DNA from: Epiperipatus broadwayi
Taxonomy: Eukaryota > Onychophora > Udeonychophora > Euonychophora > Peripatidae
Length of the DNA stretch: 64,000 nt
Direction of reading: 5' to 3'
Assembly (NCBI GenBank): GCA_028023455.1
Contig: JAQFVV010000050.1
Span: 1,506,411-1,570,410, forward strand
Shown: in pieces, positions 12,661 to 25,350 of the stretch
Position numbering within the stretch: the stretch's first letter is position 1
How the letters are laid out: every line of letters starts with the position of its first letter
Made by a program: the position numbers and the translations under genes
The notes under the pieces: generated by a model
Told to the model about the DNA's origin: nothing
The model's input: only the letters and a program-made list of their open reading frames with translations
Database searches by the model: none

Positions 12661-13189
12661 TGTTATATTTTATTATATAGTTGTTCATTGTTTATTAAAA
12701 GTCATCAGCTTCATTTATATATTTTTTAAAATAAATATGATCATACTTACACTTTATTTAAAATATAATACTCTTTATTGGATTTATCTGTATAATTTCC
12801 CATTTTGTTTTCCTTTGAGAATTATAAACATATTGAGATATGATGGAATACAATAAAATCCTTTTGCTATCCTTAATCACATCCAGGAAAATATCTGTTT
12901 TAAAAACAATATGTCATAATTTTGTTTAAAGTCATTATTATTTACAAATTATGTTAAGAAATCCTGAGACAACCAAGTTAAATAAATATATGTAACTTAG
13001 ATGGAAGATGGTGTGTGTGACCTCTTAAATATAAAACACAATGGTTTATGAGAAGTTTAACATGGCCAGCCTATACAAAGATGTACACTCAGGGTGTTTA
13101 TTAAAATATCCTAACATTATATTATTAAAGAATATTAGAATAAACTGAGATATTGTGACATTAGTACAAGTAGAATTAATTATACATAG
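12661..13189. other. Anonymous AT-rich sequence
   Basis: Nothing recognisable. Confidence 0.4.
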
Positions 13190-13701
13190 ATAATAAACAT
13201 CACATGATCACCACTTCTTATGCTTGTGTATAACTGTTGTAAAACAGGCGAAACTCACTATACATATTGCCACAGACAGCTAGCTAGAGTAATTAATGGA
13301 TGCCAGAAGGCTTGTGCATAAAATCCCTATCTAGTACCTACTCATCCAATATCCCCAGACCTGCTTCTGGCTTGTGGCCTTCGTCAATGAGTATGGGTAA
13401 TGAACTGAGTTCAGACTCATATGACTATATAAGCTAATGGGCTTGGATTGAAAACATTAGGGTGTTTTCAGTTTAAGACTCATAGTTTTGTAGTTAAGTG
13501 GAGATAAAAGGTGGCTGCTGGAGGGTTGCATTAGATCCTAAGATCTAGGTGCAGTGCTCTTAGATCCAAGGCTCCTCACTGACGAAGGCCACAAGCCAGA
13601 AACTAGTCTGTGGATATTGGATGAGTAGGCACTAGTTGGGGATTTTATGCACAAGCCTTCTGGCATTAATTGATTACTCTAGATTGTTGTGTGTAGCAAC
13701 C
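13190..13701. mobile_element. Family A inverted-repeat element, copy A2
   Basis: One of the most complete copies. Outer end AATAAACATCACATGATCAC at the left, left arm to about 13390, a unique centre (about 13390-13460), then the right arm ending near 13701, where the outer end is truncated. The centre holds GAGTTCAGACTC, which resembles a B-box. The left-arm ribozyme (minus) is mutated (TTGACGA, GAAGC). The right-arm ribozyme is intact and listed separately. A short open frame in the right arm (13636-13839) is not credible. Confidence 0.85.
13564..13622 (+). ncRNA. Hammerhead ribozyme, type I (A2, right arm)
   Basis: Core boxes in order: CTGACGA (13579-13585), a stem II of GGC/GCC around loop CACAA, GAAA (13599-13602), stem III ACTAGT, and cleavage site GTC ending at 13608. 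Stem I pairs TCCTCA (13573-13578) with TGTGGA (one mismatch), and beyond a small internal loop ATCCAA (13564-13569) pairs with TTGGAT (13617-13622). An A-A mismatch at the base of stem II is a weakness. Activity is inferred. Confidence 0.75.
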
Positions 13702-14434
13702 ACACTCTCCCCTTTCATTACTATACAAATAGTGGTACAATACACTAGCTTTCACTCATGTGCAATGAACCATCAGCACTTTCTATCAACAAATATTATA
13801 AAAAATGGCTGCCAACCTATATTTAGAGCTTACTTTTAAATAAACAAACATTTATTCACAATCTTGGAAATTGAGTGTAACTGCCATGTTTTAATTAAAT
13901 AATCTTATTACTAGGAATGGTATAAATAATAAATTACAGACAAAAAATGGTATCAGAATTTTTAATGCCTTATCATAATGAACAATATCAAGTTAAATAG
14001 AAATAAGTATTAAATATTATCAGTGCTTTTATTATTCAAAACCTATTCTAATAATAAGGTGATTTATAAATCTGGCTGTTAATCAGTTCACACTCCATTT
14101 CCAGATTTGTTAATAAAAGTTGGTTTAGTTAAAAGTGAGTTCTAAATAGGGGTGTCACTCATATTTTTAAAAACATTATTGATGAGGAATGTGAAAGGTT
14201 ACATTACATATATAAAAATATGCTGAGTAATTTAATATTTACACACACACACATATATATATTAAATACTGCCTAACGCTATACTAGCAGTTAAAATAAA
14301 ATAGAAATTCATACAATGCTAACCAAAGTAACATAATTTTAATAAAATTCTTTCATAGCCATGATTTCATCTTTTGGCTAAATATTGTAGTGTTATATGA
14401 ATGTTTATTTTAAATATATATATATTAAAAGTCA
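13702..14434. other. Anonymous AT-rich sequence
   Basis: A short CA/TA run at about 14240-14260. Nothing else. Confidence 0.4.
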
Positions 14435-14590
14435 GTCAACACTTAGACAATTTCAATATCAATATCAATCAACAATTTCAACTCTGTTGTCAAAGCAACA
14501 ACCTCTAACAATAAGGCTGTTGCCTTGAAAACAGTTTGAAATTGTTGATTGTTATTGACATTGGAATTGTCTACGTGTTTCTGGTTTTTA
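14435..14590. repeat. Foldback repeat D
   Basis: The left segment (TAGACAATTTCAATATCAAT, 14434-14453, then AACAATTTCAA) is an imperfect inverted repeat of GAAATTGTTGATTGTTATTG and GGAATTGTCTA at the right (to about 14574). The centre also pairs: TTGTCAAAGCAACAACC faces GGCTGTTGCCTTGAAAAC. No ribozyme core. Confidence 0.6.
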
Positions 14591-15269
14591 ATGATTACTT
14601 AGAAACCCATTTAGCCTTGAGCATTATTATACTTTATATATATATATATGTGTGTGTGTGTGAATATATTCGTGAAGCAGACGTCTGAGAGTAATAAATA
14701 CTACAATTTAAAAAAAAACATGCTTTCTAGATTGTTCAAAATAGGACATGATTAAAAGTTAAAGTTCTTAAATTGTTATAACTACTAATTTTTTTTAAAA
14801 GATCGCTTTTTAAAAAGAAATGTTTTTGAAAATTGTTAAAAATCAAAGGCAATTAAATTACAAAATAAATTAGAAATTTACCCAGGTGAATTACTTTTTT
14901 TAAAGATATAATTTATTCTTGCTAATATTTTTTTTAAATTCTAAAAAAAATCAATTTAGTCTTCATATTCAAGAGCAATCAATTTGTAGGCTGATTGAGA
15001 GAATCTTAGATGATATGGTGTTCGAATTGAGATATTTTTTTCAGATTCTAATTAAACAAGGTTTCTAAAAGGTGCCCCAACTTGGTAAAGATGATTGGAT
15101 AGCTTGCAAATTTTTTACTAGGTAGAAAAGCAAGCCACTATTAACCCTCACAATCATTACTTATGTAGTGTAATAGTCATCATTTCTCCTTCGTGGTCCA
15201 TCTGTGGAAAAACTAATCTTGGTGACACTTTTCACTACAACGATTGTTTAAAAAATTATGTTGAGAACT
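14591..15269. other. Anonymous AT-rich sequence
   Basis: A (TA)/(TG) run at 14635-14662. Otherwise nothing recognisable. Confidence 0.4.
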
Positions 15270-15690
15270 AATAGTCCATTATCATCAACCATTATCAATC
15301 CACTGCAGGATGAAGGTCTCTCCAAGTTCAATCCATCTCTGATCTTTAGCTTTTCTTCTCTACATCATCCCTGCACACTTTCTTATTTCATCCATCCATT
15401 TCTTATGTTGTCTCTTTCTGGGTCTTTTACAATCTCTTGGAATCCACTTAAAGATTTCAATTGTCCATCTATTATCATCTCTTATGACCAGCCTAACTCC
15501 ACTTCAGTCTTTTAATTTTTTCAATGAGATCAGTAACACCTATTTGTTATCTTACCAATAAATTGCGCTTTGATCTCTTCTTGTTACTCACAACATGCAT
15601 CTTTCCATATTTCTTTGAGTGGTCTGAAGTCTCTGTATTGCTCTTCTATTTAGTATCCAACTCTCAGATCCATAAGTAAGAACGGGTAAA
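15270..15690 (-). pseudogene. 3' end of an RTE/BovB-type LINE
   Basis: On the minus strand this encodes the extreme C-terminus of an RTE-type protein: a WIELGETFILQWIDNG-like ending near 15290-15340, preceded by the basic 'KR..MDEI..' region (about 15370-15420) and fragments around 15440-15680 that parallel the copy at 5930-6480. It has several stops and is a 5'-truncated dead copy. Confidence 0.75.
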
Positions 15691-16187
15691 ACACATTCTC
15701 TATATAACAATATGTATATATTATGATAAATAACTGACATTTCAAAGCCAAAACACTAAATATCTTTTGAGAAGCAGCAGAATTATCTTCTCTATGCTCA
15801 AACTCACTTTTTCTCTAATTTACACATTAGTATATACACACACACTGGAATATTTTAATTTAGTTGGTTTACTTCTACTCCTTCAAATATTCTATTTGGT
15901 AATCAAAGTATACTATCTTAAAAATGAATTAAGATATAAATCTGAGGAAAATTTTATTGTGCATATAAGAATTCATGTGAATAATAATTACATAAAACAT
16001 ATACAATGATGTGAATCGCAGGGTCATAGGACATTTAAGAACTGAAGTAATATATCTTTAGCTCTTATATCCTTCCTTCTATCATTGTTCTAACTGACAG
16101 AGAGCAAAGTAATCAAGAAGTTTGATGTTTGGGAAATCTTATGGTGGTTGTTCACAAAACTTTCTCTCTTAATACTGATGTTCTATC
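15691..16187. other. Anonymous AT-rich sequence
   Basis: A short open frame at 15767-16009 has no recognisable domain and I do not call it a gene. Confidence 0.4.
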
Positions 16188-16375
16188 ATTAAAACATGCA
16201 AAACTTTCTATACATATTGTCACTCAGTGCAAGTTGGAGTAATCAGTGGATGCCAGAAGGCTTGTGCATAAAATTTCCATCTAGTGCCTACTCATCCAAT
16301 ATCCCCTGACTAGTTTCTGGATTGTGATCTTCGTTAGTGAGGAGCCTTGGATCTGAGAGCATGTGATCATGTGAT
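16188..16375 (-). mobile_element. Family A, single-arm copy A3
   Basis: One arm only, running from AAACATGCAAAACTTTCTAT to GAGCATGTGATCATGTGATG. The minus-strand ribozyme is damaged: the core reads CTAACGA (G5 lost) and the first stem I pair is disrupted. Confidence 0.75.
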
Positions 16376-18380
16376 GTTCTATCACTGAATTAAATCATAC
16401 AGATGCAAAATATTTATACACTTTACTTCTAGGGATGACATATGACATTTGAGCATGGGGATAGGGTTAAGATATGATCCATGGAACTCTGGCTATTCAA
16501 GTCATCACTTCCCATTGCTAAAACCGCACAGAGCAAATTAAAGCAATGATTTGATTACTTGGGAAGCAATATGATGTTTAAGCAACAGATGTGATAGAAG
16601 TAAGGGACAACTGATGGATCTTTAACATGTGTTTATACAACTTTGCCACTAACCTAAATGGTGGGACTAGAATGACTTTAATCCATATCATGTTTGTATA
16701 ATTTTTTTGAAAAACAAATATATGCATATTAAACCTCAACAACCATATCATAATCATTTTAACTTTTTTGAACAACCAAATGTTAATCCTCTGTAGTTTA
16801 ATATAGTTAATATTCACTCAAAATATTTTTTTTAAATCAAAGTTTTAAACATAATTCTACTTGCCATTATATACAAAACTCTATTCAATAGAATAATATT
16901 CACTAGGGCAATATATGATGCAAAGATGCAGAATTTAAATTCAGGCCAAGATTCCTTTCAAATTTCTTTCAGATGTTGCTGGTTTTAAGTTTTCCTTTCA
17001 TCCTATGCATAATAAATCCTGATGCATTATATTTATTGATCAGTAAATCAATACATTATTATAATTAATACATAGAAGATTAAAGTGACAATTTAATATG
17101 AATTGAGTGTCAATGTTCTATATAAAAATAAAAACATATAACTGCAAATTTTTTCTGTCTTTAGAATTGGTGGATGAGAGAATATGGTCTTATGGGTTTT
17201 AGGCATAAAGATTACCATCATCGTTCCACAGAAAATATATTAATGCAAATCAGTCTTTAAGACCATTAATTATTTTACAAAGCTATATGTTCGTTTCATA
17301 ATGATATAAAATACGATCTAATGCAGAACGAAGCAATCAAGATTTTTAAATTGTTATGCTTTTAAATATTTCACTTTTATTTGACCCAAAAACGTAGCGC
17401 ATTAAAAATAATCAAATGATTTTTTGCTCAAGAATTTATAAAAATCTGCATTAGAATTGAAAGAGTTTGAGCCATGCTCCATGAACGTTGAGCTTCAAAT
17501 TTTACCATTGTGTTAAAACCTTCAAGGTTCTTTAAAAAATATTTATGGATTGTTCAACAGGTCTAAACCCGATGTGATATAGTGCTGGACCATGATTAGT
17601 AAATCTAAGAACCAATTTTTGATATTTTACTGCTATACTAAAACATAGAGGGCTTGTGGCATCAAAGAAATATTCAGTAAGATGCTTAAAGATGTAGGTC
17701 AACATAACAAAAATTAGGATAACATAAACTGATGTACTAATCACTGTGCATAAAAGATATATTATTCTATTAAAAATTATTTTAAAACTAATCAATCTGT
17801 CTTCAATCTGTATACATTTCACCATTTTATAAAAAAAAATAAAAAACATTTAATCAATTATAACACAACTATACTTCTCGGTTAGTGATTAACCCAATTA
17901 TTTCAATGTCCTTTCCCCTTCGAGAGTAAGCTCTTTCAAATCACCTTCATTTTCAGTTAATAATGGGATATACACACAAGCTTTTCATATATCTAATACC
18001 AACTTATATCTATGCTTTCAGAATTATGTATTGGAAGATATATTTAGAATAAAGAGTATATAAATTACATATACAATAAAATATTGTATTAGGAATCCTT
18101 TTTTTATTATTACATTACAATTGATGGGACAACAATATTTTTAATTTTTTTTAGATCATATTAAAAACAAAGAGTATTTATACTTGTGTTTTTAATATAT
18201 ATGTAAAAAATCCAAATGTCCATATCAGTAAACTAGGGGAAAATGCATACCGACCATGATTAACAAATCCCTGATACCTGGAATCAAAATATAATATGAA
18301 AAGTAGAAAAAATGGGATTATCTTTTATTTGATGCTTATATCAAAGTTATCTTTTCTTAAGTAATTCAAAAGCCACATTA
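16376..18380. other. Anonymous sequence, no gene supported
   Basis: Open frames at 16578-16817 (-) and 17532-17849 (-) lack recognisable domains, codon bias or start context. The segment about 17290-17490 has unusually many CpGs for this window and may be non-repetitive. Confidence 0.4.
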
Positions 18381-18468
18381 GGGTACAATCAAATTTATAT
18401 ATATATATATTAAATTAATAGATAGGGTACAATCAAATTTATATATATATATATTAAATTAATAGATA
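18381..18468. repeat. Tandem duplication, two 44-bp units
   Basis: The unit GGGTACAATCAAATT...AATAGATA occurs at 18381-18424 and 18425-18468 with an internal TA run. It resembles in design the duplication at 33-116 but is unrelated in sequence. Confidence 0.9.
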
Positions 18469-18519
18469 ATCTTTCCATTAGGTATGTTTAGTAGCATTTC
18501 AAAATTATCATTAAAAAGT

Positions 18520-19200
18520 TATTACGTTTATAAAAGTTTTTATTAAAACAGTAGACAAAATTTAATAATTGTTTATTTGGATATGAAGGTAATCATCTTT
18601 TACACACACACCCTGATTTTTTAAAATAGTAAATTAGTGCTGTTAAATACTAGTAAAGTCTCAATTTAAATCACAAGAAGAGAGTTTTGAAAAGATAAGA
18701 ATGGTCATCTTATCTTTTGAACCTACACACAATTATATAGACCAATCAAAAGCATCTTGGACTGAGAGAATGAATATATATATTGCCTTATTCACTTTAT
18801 TTACATTTCTATTTTATTACATATTTTCACTTATGAAATGTGTTAATATTAAAAGATGTTATACTTTTTAATGCAAATAATCTAGAAGTTTTTAACTAGC
18901 ACAATTCTGCTGCAAGGGTAATCATAATTCATATACATGCCAAGTTTTTTTAATGTTAAATTAGAGATGTTAAGCACTAATAAACTCTTGATCCAAATCA
19001 AAAGATAAAGACTTTTGAAAAGATAAGAATGGCTATCCTATCTTTTGAACCTACATGAAATTATATAGGCCAATATTAAACACATTGGATTGAGAGCATG
19101 ATTATATTACCTTATTCAGAATGGGCATCCTAAATTTTGTACCTGCCAGCAATTATATAGGTCAAACGTAAGCACCCTGGACTGAGAGTGCAAAAAGGTA
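18520..19200 (+). repeat. Family E repeats, tandem-like copies
   Basis: A unit with TTTTGAAAAGATAAGAATGG, ATCTTTTGAACCTACA and AATTATATAGRCCAA recurs at about 18640-18770, 18955-19100 and, partly, 19110-19200. An inverted copy is at 24280-24420. Function unknown. Confidence 0.65.
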
Positions 19201-19204
19201 ATAC

Positions 19205-19580
19205 ATTCTATACAAATGCAATTTATCCACTAAACTTTGAACACTCTTTTGCAAAAAACTTTCTATTGTGCAAATATTCATACACAATCTTATGTTTTGA
19301 CTGTCCTGCAGTCTTCTTCAGAGCTATGATATAATGAACAAAACAAAATACATAAGTATATAAATAATATAAAAATGTAAACAATAAAATTAATAAAATT
19401 AAAAAATGAAAGTGCAACATAAAATATAACAAAACATAATAAAACTGAAATAAATATAAATATAATCAAACCCAAATAAAATAATTCAGGTAATATAAAA
19501 TAAAATATATGATATAAATGTAAAATAAATATCATACATGTGTATTTGTGACTGTATATATATATATTCATGAACAACTA
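19205..19580 (-). mobile_element. P3 terminal module, left palindrome arm
   Basis: On the minus strand it carries CTGAAGA, a 5-bp stem II GACTG/CAGTC with loop CAGGA, then AAAACAT (about 19285-19322), flanked by the same T-rich leader as 12240 and 23480. This is a hammerhead skeleton with G12 changed to A. A CpG at that point (TCGAAAC to TCAAAAC) would explain the change. The short open frames here are not credible proteins. Confidence 0.65.
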
Positions 19581-19719
19581 ACTATGAATTTAAATATATT
19601 ATAGATTTTTATTATTTTTAACAATCTTCTAATTTATTTTATTCCTATTAAATTTAAACTTTAATTTTACTAATCCCACATTATAATATTTAAACAGCAT
19701 TAAACTGTTGCACATGCGC

Positions 19720-19965
19720 TTTGGATTTTAAATATAAAATGAATGAATGCTAACACTTCAACCACATGATAAAGTCTTTGGAAAAGATAGAATGGCCATC
19801 TATTTAAGATCTTCACGCTTTCACTTTCAAACACTTAAGATTCGCCCATACAAAAGCATTTGGGTTCAAAAAGATAGATGGCCTTTCTATTTTTCCAAAG
19901 ACTTTATCATGTGGTTGAAGTGTTAGCATTCATTCATTTTATATTTAAAATCCAAAGCTCATGTG
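19720..19965. repeat. Foldback built from family E sequence
   Basis: About 19724-19800 and about 19885-19962 are near-perfect reverse complements (TGAATGAATGCTAACACTTC / GAAGTGTTAGCATTCATTCA, AAAGTCTTTGGAAAAGATAG / its complement). The 80-base centre is unrelated. Confidence 0.85.
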
Positions 19966-20171
19966 CAACAGTTTAATGTTGTTTAAATATTATAGTTTAT
20001 AGAAAACATCACGCTATATAAAATAATTGACTTATTCCCACATTAATAAAATAGTTATTGTTTTATTTTCATATAATTCTCAGTTCAATCTTAATTCATT
20101 TATTAAGAATATTCTTTTTAACTTTCAAATCATATAATATCTATTATTTTCTTATTCATTCTTCTGTTATT

Positions 20172-20185
20172 AATAATATTTTATA
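20172..20185. repeat. Target-site duplication, left copy
   Basis: aataatattttata, repeated exactly at 20514-20527 on the other side of insertion A4. The unoccupied counterpart in the other palindrome arm (23261-23274, complement) holds it once, with one base change. Confidence 0.8.
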
Positions 20186-20513
20186 AACATCAAATGGCCA
20201 CCACTTCTCATGCTTGCTTATAACTGTTTTAAAACAGGCAAAACTCACTGTACATATTGTGACACACAGCAAGCTAGAGTAATCAATGGATGCCAGAAGG
20301 CTTGTGCATAAAATCCCCATCTAGTGACAACTCATCCAACATCCCCAGACTAGTTTTTTCACTGATGAAGGCAAGCCACAAGCCAGAAACTGGTCTGGAG
20401 ATGTTGGATGAGTAGGCACTAGATGGGGATTTTATGCACAAGCTTTCTGGCATCAATTGATTACTCTAGTTTGCTGTGTGTGGCAATACGTATAATGATA
20501 TTTTCCTGTTTAA
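20186..20513. mobile_element. Family A inverted-repeat element, copy A4
   Basis: Starts AACATCAAATGGCCACCAC and ends in TTTTCCTGTTT. The arms meet near 20350, where the left arm is cut inside its ribozyme. The right arm is complete through the ribozyme but lacks the outermost 60-odd bases. It is flanked by a 14-bp duplication, and the equivalent site in the opposite palindrome arm is empty, so it inserted after the palindrome formed. Confidence 0.9.
20356..20412 (+). ncRNA. Hammerhead-like motif (A4, right arm)
   Basis: CTGATGA (20362-20368), a stem II region with GGC/GCC, GAAAC (20386-20390), TGGTC with cleavage site GTC at 20393-20395. Stem I pairs TTTTCA with TGGAGA using G-U pairs. The usual outer ATCCAA strand is displaced by the arm junction, so this copy is less certain than 58252-58310. 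Confidence 0.5.
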
Positions 20514-20527
20514 AATAATATTTTATA
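20514..20527. repeat. Target-site duplication, right copy
   Basis: Exact second copy of the 14 bases at 20172-20185. Confidence 0.8.
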
Positions 20528-21097
20528 TTTATATCTTTTTTAATATCTAAAAACCATAAATATAATCTTTTAAATTATTTTTTAAAAATAAAAAACTTTT
20601 GTTCAAATAATTATCTTATACCCTAGCTTTCTCTATTACATATTATTTAAAATAACTATATCTATAATCACTACAACTTTTTCTTTTTATTTATATAAAT
20701 GTTTTATTTATAAACTTTAACTTTTATTACTATTATCATATAATTCTCTCATAAATTTATATATTATATTATACTGTTTTATAGCCTCAGTAAATATTAC
20801 TTATACTGTTTTATATAAAAGTATTATGCTAAATTTTTATTTCATTAATATGTAATATTGATAAATATATTCATGTTTATATTCCTAGTAAACATTTTTT
20901 TGCAATCCATAATTTATTTATAAGTCATTTTCTCTTTATATATTTTCCTCCATATATTGTTTTTAAGAACTAACTATATTTACATTAATGCAATCTTTTT
21001 TATTAGTATTGCTTCTTTTATTTTCCTTACTTTAATACAGTCTGTATGTAACATCATTTTTATTGAACTTTCTGTAAATTTATGTTCTGTGTACTTC

Positions 21098-21162
21098 AAA
21101 TATATATATATATATAGATAGATATATATGATTTATAGATAGATAGATAGATAGATAGATAA
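21098..21162. repeat. TA and GATA microsatellite
   Basis: (TA)n followed by about seven GATA units. Confidence 0.9.
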
Positions 21163-22592
21163 GTGTTTTATTTTCTGACATATGTTGCTTTAATCTTGTT
21201 TTTATAGAATTTTTAGTTTCTCACTTATATTTGTTATCAATCCTGCTATCTAAACATTGTAAGCATTTTATCATATATCTACTCCAATAAGTATTTCTTT
21301 ATTAATTTTTTTATATTCTATGTATTTGTCATCCATTAACTTTAATAAGTTTTCTCTTTTTTATTAATTATTTTTATATTAATTACCCTTTTGCATTTTT
21401 ATTAATCTTTACAATTTTATTAAACTTATACACTAAGATATTCTTATTTATTTTTATTCCTATATATCTATATACACTTTTTTTCCTTCATTCTTTTCAG
21501 TTTTGTTTATCCAAAACGCTATTTTACAATACTTCTTTTAATTCTATGCACAGGGAAATTACTCTTCTTTAATTTCTTGATTATTAAATCTTTTTGTTTA
21601 ATATAGACTTCTTTTTTTGCATATTTGGATATAATATTTCAAAAGAAAGTGATAGATAAAAATGGTGTAGTAAAAAAATAATAATAACATAAATAATATA
21701 AAATGTTGCTTGTCCAACATCACTGGGAAATACAAAATTAGTTATATATATTCAGGAATATACAGGGCTATAATATACTGTTCAATAAAAGAAGGTTATA
21801 TTAAATAAAAGATTTAATAATCAAAGAATTAAAAAATAATAATTTCCCTGTACATATAATTAAAAGAAGTATTGAAAAAATAGAGTATAGAATAAATAAA
21901 ACTAAAAAGAATGGAGAAAAAAAGAAAAATGAAAATAGATATATAGAAATAAAAAAAAATATTATAATGAATAAGTTTAATAAAATTATAAATAAGATCA
22001 ATAAAAAATGCAAAAGAATAATTAATACAAAAAATATTTAATAAAAAAAGAAAACTTATTAAATTTGATGGATAATAAATACATAAGATATAATAAAGAT
22101 AATAAAGAAATAGTTAAAGGAGTATATATGATGAAATGCAAACAATGTTTAGATAATGAGATTGATAATAAATATGTGGAAGAAACTACAATTCTATAAA
22201 AAACAAGATTAAAATAACATATGTCAGATAAAAAATCACTGATATATATTTACATATGAAGGACACAAAACACAAATTACAAAAAGTTCAATAAAAATGA
22301 TGTTACATACAGACAATATTAAAAAAGCAAGATAAATGAAGCAATACTAATAAAAATGTAAAACCAATTTTTTAATTTTGGGATTACAATGACAGTGGTA
22401 TAAATAGTCTGTAAAAAATATATAGTGGAAAATCTATAAAAAGAAAATTATTATAAATAAATTATGGGTTTGTAAAAAAGATTAACATATAAACATGAAT
22501 ATATTTATAGATATAACATATTAATGAAATTAAAAACAGCATATTTACATATAAAACAGTATAATATAAAATATAAATTTATAAGCGGGAAT

Positions 22593-23053
<461 letters not shown>

Positions 23054-23479
23054 GTTAAAGTGTATAAATAGAAAATATATCATAAATAAAAAGAAAGAGT
23101 TGTAATGATTACTGATATAGTTAGTTTAAATAATATGTAATAGAAAAAGCTAGAGCACAAGATAATTATATCAAAAAAGTTTTTTTTTCCTTTTAAAATA
23201 TTAAAGTAAAATTGGGTAAGTTAAAAGATTATAACATTTGTAGATATTAAAAAAGATAAATATAAAATGTTATTAATAAGGGAAAAATAAATAAGAAAAT
23301 AATAGATATTATATGATTTGAAAATTAAAAAGATTATACTTAATAAATGAATTATGGTTGAACTGAGAATTATATGAAAACAAAATAATAAGTATTTTAT
23401 TAATGTGAAGATAATAAAATTAAAGTAGGTTTATAAGGAATAGAAGTAATTAGGAGATAATTAAACATAATAAAAATGA

Positions 23480-23880
23480 ATAATATATTTAAATGAATAG
23501 TTGTTCATGAATATGTAAAATAAAAGTCAGAAATAGAGAGGTATATTGTATATTTTATTTTATATTACCTGGATTATTTTATATGGTTTGATTATATTTA
23601 TATTTATTTTAGTTTTATTATATTTTGTTATATTTTATCTTGTTTTTTATATTTTTATATTTTATTAATTTTACTGTTAGGATTTTTATGGTATTATTTA
23701 TATAGTTATCTATTTTATTTTGTTCATTATATGATAGCTATGAAGAAAACTGAAGGATAGTCAAAATTTAAGATTGTGTATGCTTATATATAACAAAAAG
23801 GTTTTTGCTAAAAAGTGTTCAAAGTAGAATGGATAAATTGCATTTATATAAGATATTACAATAATAAAAACAGCATATTT
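23480..23880 (+). mobile_element. P3 terminal module, right palindrome arm
   Basis: Inverted counterpart of 19205-19580. The hammerhead-like region (about 23739-23775) is more decayed: ATGAAGA, GAAAACTGAAGG, then TCAAAATTTAAG. Confidence 0.6.
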
Positions 23881-23954
23881 ACATATAAAACAGTATAATA
23901 TAAAATATAAATTTATAAGTGGGAATTATATAGTAATATATAATAATAATAATA
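23868..23954 (+). repeat. Partial duplicate of 22530-22612
   Basis: AAAACAGCATATTTACATAT and the following 60 bases repeat the left flank of the giant TAA tract almost exactly, including the start of a TAA run. It is a local copy or conversion event. Confidence 0.85.
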
Positions 23955-24530
23955 AAAGTATATGTTTATATTTTAAGCTTTCGTGCTAAGATGCTTAAGA
24001 CTGGCTTATATATATATAAGTTAAGTTTAGAAAAGGTGGTATCAACCTTTTCTATCAAAATCTCTGTCTCGTGTCTTAGCTTGATTGTTTATTAGATAGC
24101 TGTTTAAAATCTGATTGGCTGTCTCAGTTATAATTGTGCATGTGAAAGGCTAGCATACTTTCAATTTATTATCAATTTTAACAACATGCGATTTAGATAA
24201 ATATTGTTTACATAAGATTTTACAACAAAATAAAGGAAGTGATGAATTTGATAATATTTCTAAGGTAATATATTCTTGTTCTCAGTACAAGATGCTTAAT
24301 ATTAGTCTATATAATTGCATTTAGGTACAAAAATAAGACAGTCATTTTTATCTTTTCAAAAGAATTCATCTTGTGACTTGAATCGAGAGTTTACTAATAT
24401 TTAATATGACTAATTTCATTTTTAAAAAAAATATGGCACACATATGAAAAGTGATTACCTTCATATCATAAAGTTTGATACTATGCTAGTAAAAACTTTC
24501 TGGATTATTTACATTAAATTAATTGTTTAT

Positions 24531-25031
24531 ATTATTTTAGCAACAGCTTTGTGATGCTTCAAACTGTTACTTTATTTTTTCACACACAAAAAAATCTCTA
24601 GGCAGGCCACACAAATCCTCTTGGTGAAACATAGTAAAATGGGGTCATATTTTCATTTAGATTATGAAATATTTATATACATAAGCAGTTTAGATGGAAA
24701 ATTTAAAGTAACTTATATATATATATATATTGCAACCCTACTTGATTCTGTATAAGTTTAAACTCTTCGATGATACTTATTTCAACTGCATTAAAGAGAC
24801 ATCATTCATTATATACAGATATTAGAAACACGCACATCACTAAATTGGTAGATATACAACATACAACTCTAACTTTACAAATCCACCAGAATCTTCAGAT
24901 TAATATGAATGGAAGAAAAAATGAGCCCACCTTTCATGTTAGTTATGTTATTAAATAGACATATAGGTATACTTTAAGTGATCAAATTCCAGTATTAAAA
25001 TTTGTTTATAATGTCTTCTCTACATAAAATT
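24531..25031. other. Anonymous AT-rich sequence
   Basis: A TA run at 24715-24730. A short frame at 24770-24958 has no domain. Confidence 0.4.
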
Positions 25032-25350
25032 AAAAATAATCAATTTAAATTAAAAGTGAACTAGGCAACTCATTACAAATAAAAATATTATTTAATACAT
25101 CAATCTGGCTTTTATTTCTTAATAAAACTTTTTCAAGATGTTTCTTTTTTACACAATCATGTGACTAATTACCCTACAGCAAAAATGTCCATTGGAGGAA
25201 GTTGCTGTAGAATAATTGGTCATGTGATTGTGCAAAAAAATATTTTGAAAAGATTCCATTAAGGAATGAAATCTGGATTGGTGTATGAGATAATATTTTT
25301 ATTTATAAGGAGTTGCCTATTTCAATTTTGTTTTAAATTGATTATTTTTT
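25032..25350. repeat. Foldback repeat F (about 320 bp)
   Basis: The arms 25032-25185 and 25196-25350 are reverse complements, from TAAAAATAATCAATTTAAAT inwards to CACAATCATGTGACTAAT / its complement and the central GCTGTAG/CTACAGC. This is a MITE-like palindrome with terminal AAAAATAATCAATTTAAA. No coding sequence, hammerhead or tRNA box. Confidence 0.85.

Noticed and set aside
16578-16817. 79-codon minus-strand open frame
   Set aside because: Random-looking composition in AT-rich DNA.
17532-17849. 105-codon minus-strand open frame
   Set aside because: No recognisable domain, AT-driven composition, no splice or start support.
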